Shown here piece by piece: positions 23,851 through 32,955 of a DNA stretch of 64,000 bases. Source of the stretch: Sinorhizobium meliloti (GTDB lineage Bacteria > Pseudomonadota > Alphaproteobacteria > Rhizobiales > Rhizobiaceae); assembly GCF_035610345.1 (NCBI RefSeq), contig NZ_CP141212.1, positions 1,865,976 through 1,929,975 on the forward strand, read 5' to 3'. The notes under the pieces are model-generated. The model was not told where the DNA came from and did no database searches. It saw nothing but the letters and a program-made list of their open reading frames with translations. Made by a program: the position numbers and the translations under genes. Numbering within the stretch: position 1 is the stretch's first letter; every line of letters begins with the position of its first letter.

Positions 23851-25716
23851 CTATTCCGCGGCCTCTTCGCGCGCGATGAAACCGCCCGACTGGCGCGACC
23901 AGAGATCGGCGTAGAGACCGCCATTGGCGATGAGTTCGGCATGGGTGCCGTCCTCGACGATACGGCCTCTGTCCATGACGACGAGACGGTCGAGCGCGGC
24001 GATCGTCGATAACCGATGCGCGATGGCCAGCACCGTCTTGCCCTGCATCAGCCGTTCCAGATTGGACTGAATCGCCGCTTCCACTTCCGAATCGAGTGCC
24101 GAGGTCGCCTCGTCCAGCACGAGAATCGGCGCATCCTTGAGCATGACCCGGGCGATAGCGATACGTTGGCGCTGGCCGCCGGAAAGTTTGACGCCGCGCT
24201 CACCCACATGTGCATCGAACCCTCTGCGGCCGCGCTGATCCTGCAGACCGACGATGAAGTCATGGGCTTCCGCCCTGCGCGCCGCCTCGACCAATTGCTC
24301 CTCGCCCGCCCCCGGTCGCCCGAAGAGGATATTGTCGCGGATCGACCGGTGCAAAAGAGACGTGTCCTGGCTGACCATGCCGATCTGGCTGCGCAGCGAT
24401 TCCTGCCGGACGGCAGCGACGTCCTGTCCGTCGATGAGGATCCGCCCTCCTTCGAGATCGTAGAATCGCAACAGCAGATTGACGAGGGTCGACTTGCCGG
24501 CACCCGAACGGCCGACGATGCCGACTTTCTCGCCAGGACGGATGGTGAGCGAAAAGTCGTCGATGACCCCGCCGCCCCTGCCGTAGTGAAACGTCACATG
24601 TTCGAAGCGGATTTCCGGCCGGCTGACCCGCAGTTCCGGTGCGCCCGGCCGGTCGGTCAGCCCGATCGGCTGCGATACCAGCTCCGCCGAATTCTGGATC
24701 GTGCCTATATTGCGCATGATCGCATTGAATTGCGACATCATCCGCCCGAGCAGCATGTTGAGGCGCAGGACCAGCGCCAGGGTGAACGCGACGGCGCCGG
24801 AACTGACCGCGCCCGCCAACCACAAGTGAACGGCGTAGACCGCGATCGCCGCGATCATCATGCCGGACAAAAGCGCGAGCGATGCCCTCACCCCCGTCAG
24901 CAGGCGCGTGAAAGGGATGACTGCTCCCTGGAAACGGTGGAACCCACCCCGAATATAACGATCGTTCTCCTCGTCACTGCCGAACAGCTTCAGCGTCTGG
25001 ATGTTCGCATAGGCATCGACCATGCGGCCGTTCAGCATCGACGCCATCTCCGCTGTGTCGCGGGCATGCTTGCGCACACGCGGGACGAAATAGCGCGCGA
25101 GCACCAGGAAGATCACGATCCAGAAGGCGACCATCGCCGCCAACCGCCAGTCCAACTGGGCGATCAGCGCCATGGTCGAGGCCGTGTAGATGACGATGAA
25201 CCAGACCACCTGCAACAGCGAAACGATCAGGTCGCTCGTCGCCTGTGCGCCGCTCCAGACCTTGGTGACGATACGCCCGGAAAAGTCGTTCTGAAAGAAG
25301 GAGAGCGACTGGCGCGCGACATGGACATAGGATTGCCAGCGCACCAGGTTCAGGAAGCCGGTAATGATCGACTGCTCCTCCACCAGCGCGGCAAGCGTCA
25401 CCGCAAGGAAGCGGAACACCAGGACCGTCAGCAGCATGAAGAGCAGTTCCGGTCCGTTGGTCGAGATCAACCCGTGCCAGCCGTCCTCCGGTCGGATCGT
25501 GTCGAGCACATCGACAAGCCGACCGACGAAATAGAACAGGCCGGCTTCCAGCATCGCCACCAGACCGCCGAGCACGGCCATGGCGAGGAAAGGACCTTTC
25601 GCCTGGCTGGCGTAAAACCAGGCATAACCCAAGAGCGACCGCGGCGGCTGCAGCCGCTCGCGCGGCGCAAAGGGGTCGATCCAGTTTTCGAAAATCTTGA
25701 CGATGGCGCGCAGCAT
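23851..25716 (-). CDS. ABC exporter, fused permease and ATPase (half-transporter 1)
   Basis: This protein of about 621 residues belongs to the MsbA/multidrug ABC exporter class. The N-terminal membrane domain has about six helices. The ATPase domain has Walker A GRSGAGKS, signature LSGGQRQR, and Walker B ILVLDEATSALD. It is a paralogue of the next gene upstream, which it follows by about 120 bp on the same strand, so a heterodimer is likely. The substrate is unknown; lipid, peptide or drug export are all possible. The start is uncertain: ATG 25716 is chosen to match the paralogue length, but ATG 25773 is also possible and neither has a strong ribosome binding site. Confidence 0.85.
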   Translation of the reverse strand: MLRAIVKIFENWIDPFAPRERLQPPRSLLGYAWFYASQAKGPFLAMAVLGGLVAMLEAGLFYFVGRLVDVLDTIRPEDGWHGLISTNGPELLFMLLTVLVFRFLAVTLAALVEEQSIITGFLNLVRWQSYVHVARQSLSFFQNDFSGRIVTKVWSGAQATSDLIVSLLQVVWFIVIYTASTMALIAQLDWRLAAMVAFWIVIFLVLARYFVPRVRKHARDTAEMASMLNGRMVDAYANIQTLKLFGSDEENDRYIRGGFHRFQGAVIPFTRLLTGVRASLALLSGMMIAAIAVYAVHLWLAGAVSSGAVAFTLALVLRLNMLLGRMMSQFNAIMRNIGTIQNSAELVSQPIGLTDRPGAPELRVSRPEIRFEHVTFHYGRGGGVIDDFSLTIRPGEKVGIVGRSGAGKSTLVNLLLRFYDLEGGRILIDGQDVAAVRQESLRSQIGMVSQDTSLLHRSIRDNILFGRPGAGEEQLVEAARRAEAHDFIVGLQDQRGRRGFDAHVGERGVKLSGGQRQRIAIARVMLKDAPILVLDEATSALDSEVEAAIQSNLERLMQGKTVLAIAHRLSTIAALDRLVVMDRGRIVEDGTHAELIANGGLYADLWSRQSGGFIAREEAAE

Positions 25717-25834
25717 CAGTCCGATATAGGCGGTTCTGAAATCCGGGCAATCCGTTTTCGCTTCCACGCCCATTACGATTGCGTAACTGCGGCCCGCTGA
25801 ACGCGCAGCCGGCAGTGGCCCGGGAGGCGGCGTA

Positions 25835-27688
25835 TTACTCCGCCGCCTCCTCCTTTTCGACCTCGTCGGCGATGAAGCCGCCGGACTGGCGCGACCAGAG
25901 ATCGGCATAAATGCCGCGCCTGGCGACGAGTTCGTTGTGAGAGCCGGTCTCGACGATCCGGCCGGCTTCGAGGATGACCAGGCGATCCATCTCCGTCAGC
26001 GTGGACAGGCGATGCGCGATGGCGATCACCGTCTTGCCGGACATCAGTGCGAAGAGATTTTCCTGAATAGCCGCCTCCACCTCCGAGTCGAGCGCAGACG
26101 TCGCTTCGTCGAGGATGAGGATCGGTGCGTCCTTCAGGAAAACACGGGCGATCGCAATCCTTTGCCGCTGGCCGCCCGAAAGCTTGACCCCGCGTTCGCC
26201 GACCTGAGCGTCGAGCCCTCGCCTGCCCAGATTGTCCTCGAGCGTCTGGATGAAGTCCCAAGCATTCGCTTTCTTCGCCGCGGCGATGATGTCGTCGTCG
26301 CTTGCCTGCGGATGCCCATAGGCGATGTTGTCGCGAATGGAGCGATGCAGGAGCGACGTGTCCTGCGTCACGACGCCGATCTGGGAACGCAGGCTGTCCT
26401 GGGTGACGGTCGAGATGTCCACGCCGTCGATCCGGATAGCGCCGGATTCCAGATCGTAGAAGCGCAGAAGCAAATTCATCAAGGTCGTCTTGCCCGCGCC
26501 GGAGCGGCCGACCAGCCCGATCTTCTCCCCGGGCCGGATATCGAGCGACAGCCGGTCTATGACGCCCTTGGCCTTGCCGTAATGGAAGCGGATGTCTTCG
26601 AAGCTGATCGCACCCTGGTCCGCCTTGAGCGCCACGGCAGCCGGCTTGTCGACGATGTCGTGCGCCTTCGTCATCATGCCCATGCCGTCATAGACAGTGC
26701 CGATATTCTCGAACAGCGCCGACACTTCCCACATGATCCATTGCGACATGCCGTTGACGCGCATGGCAAGACCGATCGCAACTGCGATCGCGCCGATCGA
26801 GATTCCGCTCGTCAGCCACAGATAGATTCCGAGAGCGCCGACGGAAAAAAGGGCGATACAGTTGTTTGCGTAGACGAATATGTGGAAGAGCGTGACCTTC
26901 CGCATCTGCCGGTACACGGTGCTCAGGAATTCGTCCATGCCCGCGCGGGCGTATGTCTCCTCCCGCCCGGCATGGGAGAAAAGCTTGACGGTCCCGATAT
27001 TGGTGTAGCTGTCGACGATGCGTCCGGTCATCATCGAGCGCGCGTCGGCCTGTTCCTTGGAGATCTTCTGCAGCCGCGGAACGAAATAGGTGACGATCAC
27101 GATATAGATGACGAGCCACAGCCCGAGCGGCATCACGAGGCGCCAATCCGCGGCCGCCACGACGATCAGCATCGTCGCGAAATAACTCACCACATAGACG
27201 AAGACGTCGAGGATCTTCATCACCGTTTCGCGGACCGCGAGCGACGTCTGCATGACCTTCGTCGCCACGCGCCCGGCAAACTCGTTGGCGAAGAACGTCA
27301 TGCTCTGCCTGAGCAGATAGCGATGCATCTGCCACCGCGCGATCATCGGATAATTGCCGAGCAACACCTGATGCATCACGAAGGAGTCGAGGGCGACCAG
27401 CCCCGGCAGACCGATAAGAATGAGGGCTGCCATCCAGGCGAGCCTGCCGCCTTCGGTCGCAAGAAAGGTTTCGCGGTCAGCGGTGGACAGCCAATCGACC
27501 ACATTGCCCAGGAACTGGAACAAGGCCACTTCGCCGATCGCGATCAGCATGGTGCAGATCGACATGATCAAGAGCCACGGAGCCGCGGGCCTGGTATAGT
27601 GCCAGCAAAAGGCAAAGAGACCCTTTGGCGGAAGCTTCGGCTCCTCCGTCGGATAAGGATCGAGGCGGGATTCAAACCAGCCGAACAT
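25835..27688 (-). CDS. ABC exporter, fused permease and ATPase (half-transporter 2)
   Basis: This 617-residue paralogue of the downstream gene has an N-terminal six-helix membrane domain. The ATPase has Walker A GRSGAGKT, signature LSGGQRQR and Walker B ILILDEATSALD. Both nucleotide sites in both proteins look complete, so this is not a degenerate-site heterodimer. It is the first gene of the pair. A possible 18-codon leader frame lies 158 bp upstream. The ATG at 27688 gives the N-terminus MFGWFESRLDPYP, similar to its partner's FENWIDPFAP start. Confidence 0.88.
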   Translation of the reverse strand: MFGWFESRLDPYPTEEPKLPPKGLFAFCWHYTRPAAPWLLIMSICTMLIAIGEVALFQFLGNVVDWLSTADRETFLATEGGRLAWMAALILIGLPGLVALDSFVMHQVLLGNYPMIARWQMHRYLLRQSMTFFANEFAGRVATKVMQTSLAVRETVMKILDVFVYVVSYFATMLIVVAAADWRLVMPLGLWLVIYIVIVTYFVPRLQKISKEQADARSMMTGRIVDSYTNIGTVKLFSHAGREETYARAGMDEFLSTVYRQMRKVTLFHIFVYANNCIALFSVGALGIYLWLTSGISIGAIAVAIGLAMRVNGMSQWIMWEVSALFENIGTVYDGMGMMTKAHDIVDKPAAVALKADQGAISFEDIRFHYGKAKGVIDRLSLDIRPGEKIGLVGRSGAGKTTLMNLLLRFYDLESGAIRIDGVDISTVTQDSLRSQIGVVTQDTSLLHRSIRDNIAYGHPQASDDDIIAAAKKANAWDFIQTLEDNLGRRGLDAQVGERGVKLSGGQRQRIAIARVFLKDAPILILDEATSALDSEVEAAIQENLFALMSGKTVIAIAHRLSTLTEMDRLVILEAGRIVETGSHNELVARRGIYADLWSRQSGGFIADEVEKEEAAE

Positions 27689-27846
27689 TGTCTAGCCCCT
27701 TCAGATAGCTTGAAGGAAAGCGGGTCGCCCCGCATTCTTTATCTTGAAAAATACAACCCGGAAATGACGCCCGCGAGCGGAGCATGACCCCGGATGAACC
27801 GGAGCGCGCATCGCTCGATCGAAAAAAAGCAGAGGCGCGGAACCGG

Positions 27847-27903
27847 TCAGGCCAGGAAAGGCCGTGTTACTCGTGGGAGGCGCGTCAACATCAGAACAGT
27901 CAT
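27847..27903 (-). CDS. Candidate 18-residue leader peptide upstream of the ABC exporter pair
   Basis: The frame MTVLMLTRLPRVTRPFLA begins at ATG 27903 and has a near-perfect Shine-Dalgarno (AAGGAGG, 27909-27915) at good spacing. It ends 158 nt before the first exporter start. A GGCC-TTTCCT-GGCC hairpin overlaps its 3' end, and a run of seven T residues lies about 20 nt past the stop. This resembles translation-attenuation leaders of ABC and antibiotic-resistance genes. It is an inference; the frame could be a chance frame in an untranslated region. Confidence 0.4.
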   Translation of the reverse strand: MTVLMLTRLPRVTRPFLA

Positions 27904-28168
27904 GCATGCCTCCTTCGGTTCGCGTTGAAGAGGACAGAGCTTTAACCTTATTCGTGCTGCCATGCCAGATTGTCGCAGGCATTTTCTTGACCAATTTTTC
28001 GCCGGCCGTTGGTCTGTTGCCAATACGGCACAAATTAGCGGCGGCAAAAGAAGCGGCCCCGAATGAATCGTCTCGGAGTACACCCGACCATGGATCGCGA
28101 GGCCGATCGGTGGCATAGGAACCGTCATCAATCACTCCCACGCTCCAATCCCTTCTATCGACAAGCGC
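27904..28168. other. Divergent intergenic region, leader / trmL
   Basis: This region of about 265 bp must contain promoters for the ABC exporter transcript (leftward) and trmL (rightward). AT-rich patches occur near 27935-27985. I see no diagnostic operator or terminator. Confidence 0.4.
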
Positions 28169-28630
28169 ATGAACGATCTTCGCATCGCCCTTTACCAGCC
28201 TGACATTCCAGGCAATACCGGAACGATCCTGCGGCTCGCCGCCTGCCTCGGTCTTTCGGTCGACATCATCGAGCCTGCCGGTTTCGATCTTTCGGACCGC
28301 AATCTCAAGCGTGCGGGAATGGACTATATCGCGGCGGTGACCATGACTCGGCACGTCAGCTGGGAGCGTTTCGAAACATGGCGGTCGAGCACCGGCAGAC
28401 GCCTCGTGCTCGCCTCCACCAAGGCGGCCGCCCCCTATACGCGCTTCAGCTTCCGGCCGGACGACGTCCTTCTCTTCGGCAGGGAAAGCGCCGGGGTTCC
28501 CGATCACGTCCACGAACGGGCCGAAGCGCGCATCCTCATACCGATGGCGCCCGGCCAGCGTTCGCTCAACATCGCCATGGCAACCGCCATGATCGCTGGA
28601 GAAGCGCTGCGGCAGACCGGCGCCTTCTGA
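28169..28630 (+). CDS. trmL: tRNA (cytidine(34)-2'-O)-methyltransferase
   Basis: This 153-residue SPOUT methyltransferase modifies the wobble base of tRNA-Leu isoacceptors. Motifs are the N-terminal ALYQPDIPGNTGTILRLAAC, the central DVLLFGRESAG, and the C-terminal knot segment IPMAPGQRSLNIAMA. Length is typical for the minimal TrmL (YibK) form. It is apparently monocistronic. Confidence 0.94.
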   Translation: MNDLRIALYQPDIPGNTGTILRLAACLGLSVDIIEPAGFDLSDRNLKRAGMDYIAAVTMTRHVSWERFETWRSSTGRRLVLASTKAAAPYTRFSFRPDDVLLFGRESAGVPDHVHERAEARILIPMAPGQRSLNIAMATAMIAGEALRQTGAF

Positions 28631-28684
28631 GCCGAAACGAGCGGCGGCCCTCAGCGGCACCCCGGTCCGGTGTCCTGACGGCGG

Positions 28685-29257
28685 TCATGCGGCGATCTCG
28701 TTGTAGGGCGTTGCCTTGCGAGCGTATTTCAGGGTGCGCGCCCACCAGGTCAGCCGGTCGATCATCAGGAATAGCGGCGCACGCATCTCTTCCGGTTTGT
28801 AGAGATTTCCCGCCGCATCGAACTTCGACCAGGCCTTCGCAAAGGAGATTCCGTCGCGAAGGGTGACGGCGTGCAATTCGCCGAAGACCTGCCGCAATTG
28901 TTCGACGGCCCGTATGCCGCCCGATGCGCCGCCATAGGAAACGAAGGCTACCGGCTTTGCGTGCCAGGGCTCATAGACCGCATCGATCATCTCCTTCAAG
29001 GCCGCCGGGTAGCCGTGGTTGTACTCCGGAGTGATGACGATGAATGCGTCCGCTTCGGCGACCTTCCGCTCCATCCACTCGGCTGGACCGGCGGATTTGT
29101 CGCCGCGAGCGCTTTTCATTCTGACGGGATCGATGATCGTCAGGCTGAACACGTCGGACGTCTCGAGCTCGCGAATGAGCCAGCTCGCGACCGTGTCGCA
29201 GAAACGGCCCTGACGTGCGCTGCCGTAGATCAGGGCAAGGGTCATCTTTTCAGTCAT
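28685..29257 (-). CDS. NADPH-dependent FMN reductase family protein (SoxR target candidate)
   Basis: This 190-residue flavodoxin-fold protein has the FMN-phosphate loop GSARQGRFCDT near the N-terminus and the conserved TPEYNHGYPAALKEMID segment. The family includes quinone, azo and chromate reductases. It is divergent from soxR, and its promoter contains a soxbox in the spacer. It is therefore probably induced by redox-cycling compounds, in keeping with a quinone-detoxifying role. That role is inferred from context. Confidence 0.88.
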   Translation of the reverse strand: MTEKMTLALIYGSARQGRFCDTVASWLIRELETSDVFSLTIIDPVRMKSARGDKSAGPAEWMERKVAEADAFIVITPEYNHGYPAALKEMIDAVYEPWHAKPVAFVSYGGASGGIRAVEQLRQVFGELHAVTLRDGISFAKAWSKFDAAGNLYKPEEMRAPLFLMIDRLTWWARTLKYARKATPYNEIAA

Positions 29258-29296
29258 GCTATGTCGGCTCCATGTTGTCGGTTACAGGGAGCTCAT

Positions 29297-29327
29297 GCTA
29301 TAGAACCTCAACTATAGTTGAGGTCAA
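29297..29327 (-). promoter_or_regulatory. SoxR-type promoter of the FMN reductase gene with 19-bp spacer
   Basis: Read leftward, a -35 TTGACC (29327-29322) and a -10 TATAGC (29302-29297) are separated by exactly 19 bp. The overlong spacer is typical of MerR/SoxR-activated promoters. The spacer is nearly filled by a perfect palindrome (29305-29324). It overlaps the region just upstream of soxR, so autoregulation is possible. Confidence 0.85.
29305..29324. promoter_or_regulatory. soxbox operator
   Basis: ACCTCAACTATAGTTGAGGT is a perfect 20-bp palindrome. Its outer halves CCTCAA and TTGAGG equal those of the Escherichia coli SoxR site. Confidence 0.9.
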
Positions 29328-29335
29328 TAGCAGCC

Positions 29336-29821
29336 GTGAAAAAAGACAAACCCAATGATATCAAGCGCGAACTGACGGTCGGCGAAGTGGCCGAACGCAG
29401 CGGCCTCGCGGTGTCGACGCTTCATTTCTACGAGACCAAGGGCCTCATCCGCAGCAATCGCAGCCGGGGCAATCAGCGGCGCTACCCGCGTTCCGTCCTG
29501 AGGCGGGTGGCCGTGATCAAGGTTGCTCAGCGTACGGGTATCCCGCTTGCCGAGATCCAGTCGGCTCTGTCGGTGCTCCCCGACGACCGGCCGCTGACGG
29601 TCGACGACTGGGGACGGCTCTCGAAGACCTGGCGGCAGCAGCTCGACGAGCGGATCGCCAAGCTGACGGCGCTGCGCGATCAGCTCACAGGCTGCATTGG
29701 CTGCGGTTGCCTGTCGATGCGCGACTGTCCCTTGCGCAATCCATGGGACGTTCTTGCCTCCGAAGGAACGGGGCCGCGCCTCATCGATCCCGCCGATGGG
29801 GCGGAGCATGAGGCCAGTTAG
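29336..29821 (+). CDS. soxR: SoxR, redox-sensing MerR-family activator
   Basis: This 161-residue regulator has a MerR winged helix ([20 protein letters not shown]), a dimerisation helix, and the [2Fe-2S] cluster cysteines C120, C123, C125 and C131 in [12 protein letters not shown]. Oxidation of the cluster by redox-cycling drugs activates target promoters. The start is taken as GTG 29336, because a TTG at 29318 would lie inside the soxbox. No soxS-like gene is present, as is normal outside enterics. The adjacent FMN reductase is the visible target. Its 3' end overlaps the convergent MFS gene by about 40 bp. Confidence 0.93.
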   Translation: MKKDKPNDIKRELTVGEVAERSGLAVSTLHFYETKGLIRSNRSRGNQRRYPRSVLRRVAVIKVAQRTGIPLAEIQSALSVLPDDRPLTVDDWGRLSKTWRQQLDERIAKLTALRDQLTGCIGCGCLSMRDCPLRNPWDVLASEGTGPRLIDPADGAEHEAS

Positions 29822-31010
29822 CCGGCTGACCCGACTGCGCAGGCCTCATACGGGAGAGCAGTGCCATGCTGGCCAACGCACCGAGGGAGCAGAGAAGCGC
29901 AAACGCCAGCGTCCACCGGTTACCCGCCTCGCCAAGCAGGAACGAAAAGAACGGCGGGGCGGCGGCGAAAGCCAGGTTGAGCGGCAGGCCGAGGCGCGCC
30001 ACCACCGCCCCATATTCCGTAGAAGAAAAGAAGACGAGCGGCATCGTCGCCCGGCTGACGGACATGGCGCCGCTTGAAAGGCCATAGAGCACGAGGAAGA
30101 GAACGATCGACCATTCCGCCCCTTGCCCAAGCGCGAGCGCCAGCAGTGCCGGCGGCATGATCGCCGCGGCAACCAAGCCCGTCGTCAACCCGTCCCAGCG
30201 ATTGCCGCCGAGGAAATCGAAAAGCCGCCCCGAGAGCTGGATGAACCCGATGGCCGACCCGAAGCCGACCGCCAGATAGCCGGGCACGGCAAAGCTGCGG
30301 AAAAGATCGATCACCACAAGCTGAAAACCCCAGGTAACAAAGCCGTTGAGCGCGACCGCCGCCGTGATCAGGGCAACGACGCGCCACTGGCGACGAACAG
30401 CCGGCGACGCAGATCGATTCGATTTGGCGACCCGGGGATCGGATTTTGGCGGCTCGCGCCTGGGCAAAGCGAAAAAATGCAAGGGCGCGCTGGCAAGGAG
30501 CATCACCGCGCCATAAAGAACGAATGTGCCGCGCCAACCGAGAGCCGCCTCGCAGAAAGTCGTGACCGGCCAGGCGATCGTGGGTGCGAGCGCCATGGCG
30601 AGCATCTGCGCCCCTATGGCACGACGCGCGCCCTCGCCCGCGATCTCTGTGAGGAACACCTGAGCCGAAGTCGTGAGTGCTGCCGCCCCGGCCAGACCAA
30701 GAATGCCCCAGGCCGCAAAATAGGAAACCGGACCTCCGGCGCCGGCCAGCAGCCACAGCCCCGGAGCCGCGGCTGCCGAACCGAAAGCGAGCACGAGCCG
30801 CGCCCCGTGGCGCGCGTAGACCGGCGCAAGCAGCGGTGAGCAGAAGGCCATCGCGACTAGCATGACGGTCGGGCCGAGATAGATTGCCGAAGGCCTCAGG
30901 AGAAGATCGTTCGCCATTCCGACCGCCGTCACCGAGACGAACATGAACATCGCTCCCCAAGCGATGATCTGGGTGATGGAGAGCACGATGATGGAACGGA
31001 GAACGGGCAT
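29781..31010 (-). CDS. MFS transporter
   Basis: This 409-residue major facilitator protein has about twelve hydrophobic segments and a central charged loop (about residues 190-215). The start at ATG 31010 gives an N-terminus [19 protein letters not shown] that enters the first helix directly; a further upstream in-frame start adds no domain. The gene converges on soxR with a short 3' overlap. The substrate cannot be told from sequence. A link to SoxR is possible only through position. Confidence 0.82.
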   Translation of the reverse strand: MPVLRSIIVLSITQIIAWGAMFMFVSVTAVGMANDLLLRPSAIYLGPTVMLVAMAFCSPLLAPVYARHGARLVLAFGSAAAAPGLWLLAGAGGPVSYFAAWGILGLAGAAALTTSAQVFLTEIAGEGARRAIGAQMLAMALAPTIAWPVTTFCEAALGWRGTFVLYGAVMLLASAPLHFFALPRREPPKSDPRVAKSNRSASPAVRRQWRVVALITAAVALNGFVTWGFQLVVIDLFRSFAVPGYLAVGFGSAIGFIQLSGRLFDFLGGNRWDGLTTGLVAAAIMPPALLALALGQGAEWSIVLFLVLYGLSSGAMSVSRATMPLVFFSSTEYGAVVARLGLPLNLAFAAAPPFFSFLLGEAGNRWTLAFALLCSLGALASMALLSRMRPAQSGQPANWPHAPPHRRDR

Positions 31011-31149
31011 CGGGGCAGGTTCGGGAATACATGCAATGGCGAGAGGGAGACACAAACTGGTTTATCGCGCCGCTATGATCTTGGCCACGCTATTATCGAT
31101 GGACAAAGATGCATCTTGCCTGTCGGTATGAGCGGTGGGATCGGGGCAA

Positions 31150-31410
31150 TCAGTCTGCGCTCGGGAGACGGCGCATCGTGAACTCGATCTCGCCGCCTTC
31201 GAGCTGGCGCCAGCTCTCGACTTCGGTCCAATAGGCAGCCTTTGGCCAGGTATCGAACCACTCCCGCGCCTTGGCCCGCGCGGCATCGCGCTCGAGCCTA
31301 AACGTCTCGCGCACGAAAAGCCCGTCTCTTCGTGTGGGGTGCTCCCGGCGATGCCGGGCGATCTGGCGCCGCAAGCCGTCCAGCGGCGGTCCTGGGGGTA
31401 TCTTCGCCAT
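31150..31410 (-). CDS. Small conserved hypothetical protein (86 aa)
   Basis: This is a short, basic and tryptophan-containing protein (AREWFDTWPKAAYWTEVESW) with no signal peptide or membrane segment. I do not recognise a named domain; similar small proteins occur next to hemF in related rhizobia, as far as I recall. It is divergent from hemF and lies upstream of the MFS gene on the same strand. Confidence 0.6.
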   Translation of the reverse strand: MAKIPPGPPLDGLRRQIARHRREHPTRRDGLFVRETFRLERDAARAKAREWFDTWPKAAYWTEVESWRQLEGGEIEFTMRRLPSAD

Positions 31411-31612
31411 GGGCCATACCTCTGGCGAAAAGATAGGATGAGCGCCGCATTATTGCCAGTCATTTGTCCCGATCCTGCGATGAGGCCCTGATTGCGGTAG
31501 ACTGTCGCTGTCCCCGTGGCACCGTTGCCAAGCCGCTGAAAATATGGACTGTGGCGGCGACATCGAATCGGCGGTTTTCAGCAGGGAAATCCGCGAACGG
31601 AAGTGCATTCCC

Positions 31613-32524
31613 ATGGAAAGACCGCAACTGCCACAGGGCCTGCCGGCCGACATCGAAGACAAGAAGGCAGCGGCGAAGGCTTGGTTCGAAAGCCTCCGCG
31701 ACACGATCTGCGCCGCCTTCGAGGCGATCGAGGACGATTTGACAGGTCCGCTGTCGGATCGTCCGGCAGGCCGTTTCGTCGCCAAGGACTGGCTGCGCGA
31801 GGAAGGTGCGGGCGGCGGCGGTCGCATGTCCATGATGGAAGGGCGCGTCTTCGAGAAAGTGGGGGTTCACACCTCCACCGTCTTCGGCGAGTTCTCGCCG
31901 GAGTTCCGCGACCAGATTCCCGGCGCGAGCGAAGATCCGCGCTTCTGGGCATCCGGCATTTCGCTGATCGCCCACCCGGTCAACCCCAATGTCCCTGCCG
32001 TGCACATGAACACGCGCATGGTCGTGACCACCAGCAATTGGTTCGGCGGCGGTGCGGACCTCACGCCGGTCCTGGACCGCCGGCGCATCATGACCGATCC
32101 GGATACCGTCCTTTTTCATCGTGCCATGGAGATCGCCTGCAATAGGCACCCTGTCGCCGATCATGCAAAATTCAAGCAGTGGTGCGACGAGTATTTCTAC
32201 CTGAAACACCGGAACGAACCGCGCGGCACCGGCGGGATCTTCTACGATTGGCTCCGCTCTGCGGAGGAGCTCGGCGGTTGGGACGCGGATTTCGCCTTCA
32301 CGCGCGATGTCGGCAAAGCCTTCGCACTCGTCTATCCGAGAATCGTCCGTACGAATTTCCACAAGCCCTGGACCGAACAGGATAGAAACGAGCAGCTCGT
32401 GCGCCGCGGCCGGTACGTCGAGTTCAACCTGCTTTACGACCGCGGCACGATCTTCGGTCTCAGGACGGGTGGCAACGTGGAGTCGATCCTCTCCTCCCTG
32501 CCCCCACTCGTACGCTGGCCGTGA
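31613..32524 (+). CDS. hemF: Oxygen-dependent coproporphyrinogen III oxidase
   Basis: This 303-residue enzyme decarboxylates coproporphyrinogen III to protoporphyrinogen IX using O2 in haem synthesis. The family signature [12 protein letters not shown] is present, with the phrases [18 protein letters not shown] and [14 protein letters not shown]. The start at ATG 31613 is preceded by GGAAG and gives the standard length; an upstream in-frame start at 31544 adds 23 unsupported residues. I saw no FNR-type site upstream. Confidence 0.96.
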   Translation: MERPQLPQGLPADIEDKKAAAKAWFESLRDTICAAFEAIEDDLTGPLSDRPAGRFVAKDWLREEGAGGGGRMSMMEGRVFEKVGVHTSTVFGEFSPEFRDQIPGASEDPRFWASGISLIAHPVNPNVPAVHMNTRMVVTTSNWFGGGADLTPVLDRRRIMTDPDTVLFHRAMEIACNRHPVADHAKFKQWCDEYFYLKHRNEPRGTGGIFYDWLRSAEELGGWDADFAFTRDVGKAFALVYPRIVRTNFHKPWTEQDRNEQLVRRGRYVEFNLLYDRGTIFGLRTGGNVESILSSLPPLVRWP

Positions 32525-32608
32525 ATCGCAGCTTATTCGACCATCGTTGAGACGGCGAACAAATGCGCCGCGTCGGCGTTTCCCTCTCCAGGAGAGAAGG
32601 AGCGACGC

Positions 32609-32887
32609 ATGGTCTTCAAGAAAAGGACATTCTTCGGCGATGACCCCGAGAGGCTGCCTGCCGAAGATCCCGCCGAACTCGAGCGCCGGGTCGCTCATTG
32701 TCTTGCGGTCGCGCCGGGCCTCGACGCCATAGAGGTCACGGTGACGGGCTCGGGCAGTACGATCCTGCTCGCCGGTACGGTGGCGACCGAAGAGGAGATC
32801 GCCCGCGCCGAGGAGGCGGCCCTATCGGTCGAAGGCGTCGCCGAGGTGGTCAATCGCATCGAACGCGCGAAGGCGGGGCGCGGGTGA
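32609..32887 (+). CDS. BON-domain protein
   Basis: This 92-residue protein is a single BON domain (about residues 22-85), with the typical GSTILLAGTVATEEEIARAEEAA and GVAEVVNRIE phrases. It lacks a signal peptide, which is unusual because BON domains are mostly periplasmic or membrane-binding. A good ribosome binding site (GGAG) precedes the ATG. It follows hemF by 84 bp. Confidence 0.8.
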   Translation: MVFKKRTFFGDDPERLPAEDPAELERRVAHCLAVAPGLDAIEVTVTGSGSTILLAGTVATEEEIARAEEAALSVEGVAEVVNRIERAKAGRG

Positions 32888-32955
32888 GCGGCCCCTCACC
32901 TGCATAAATGCGGCTGATCTCAGATCAGAAACAATCATCAGAGAGACGGCTTCCC

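Noticed and set aside
25937..27787. 616-codon antisense frame over the ABC exporter gene
   Set aside because: It is a mirror of a well-defined ABC transporter; its composition (His, Asp, Arg-rich) is typical of antisense shadows.
27701..27907. 68-codon minus-strand frame starting at ATG 27907, overlapping the leader candidate
   Set aside because: It starts only 1-2 nt from the Shine-Dalgarno, its product has no recognisable feature, and it runs nearly to the exporter start. The 27903 frame has better spacing.
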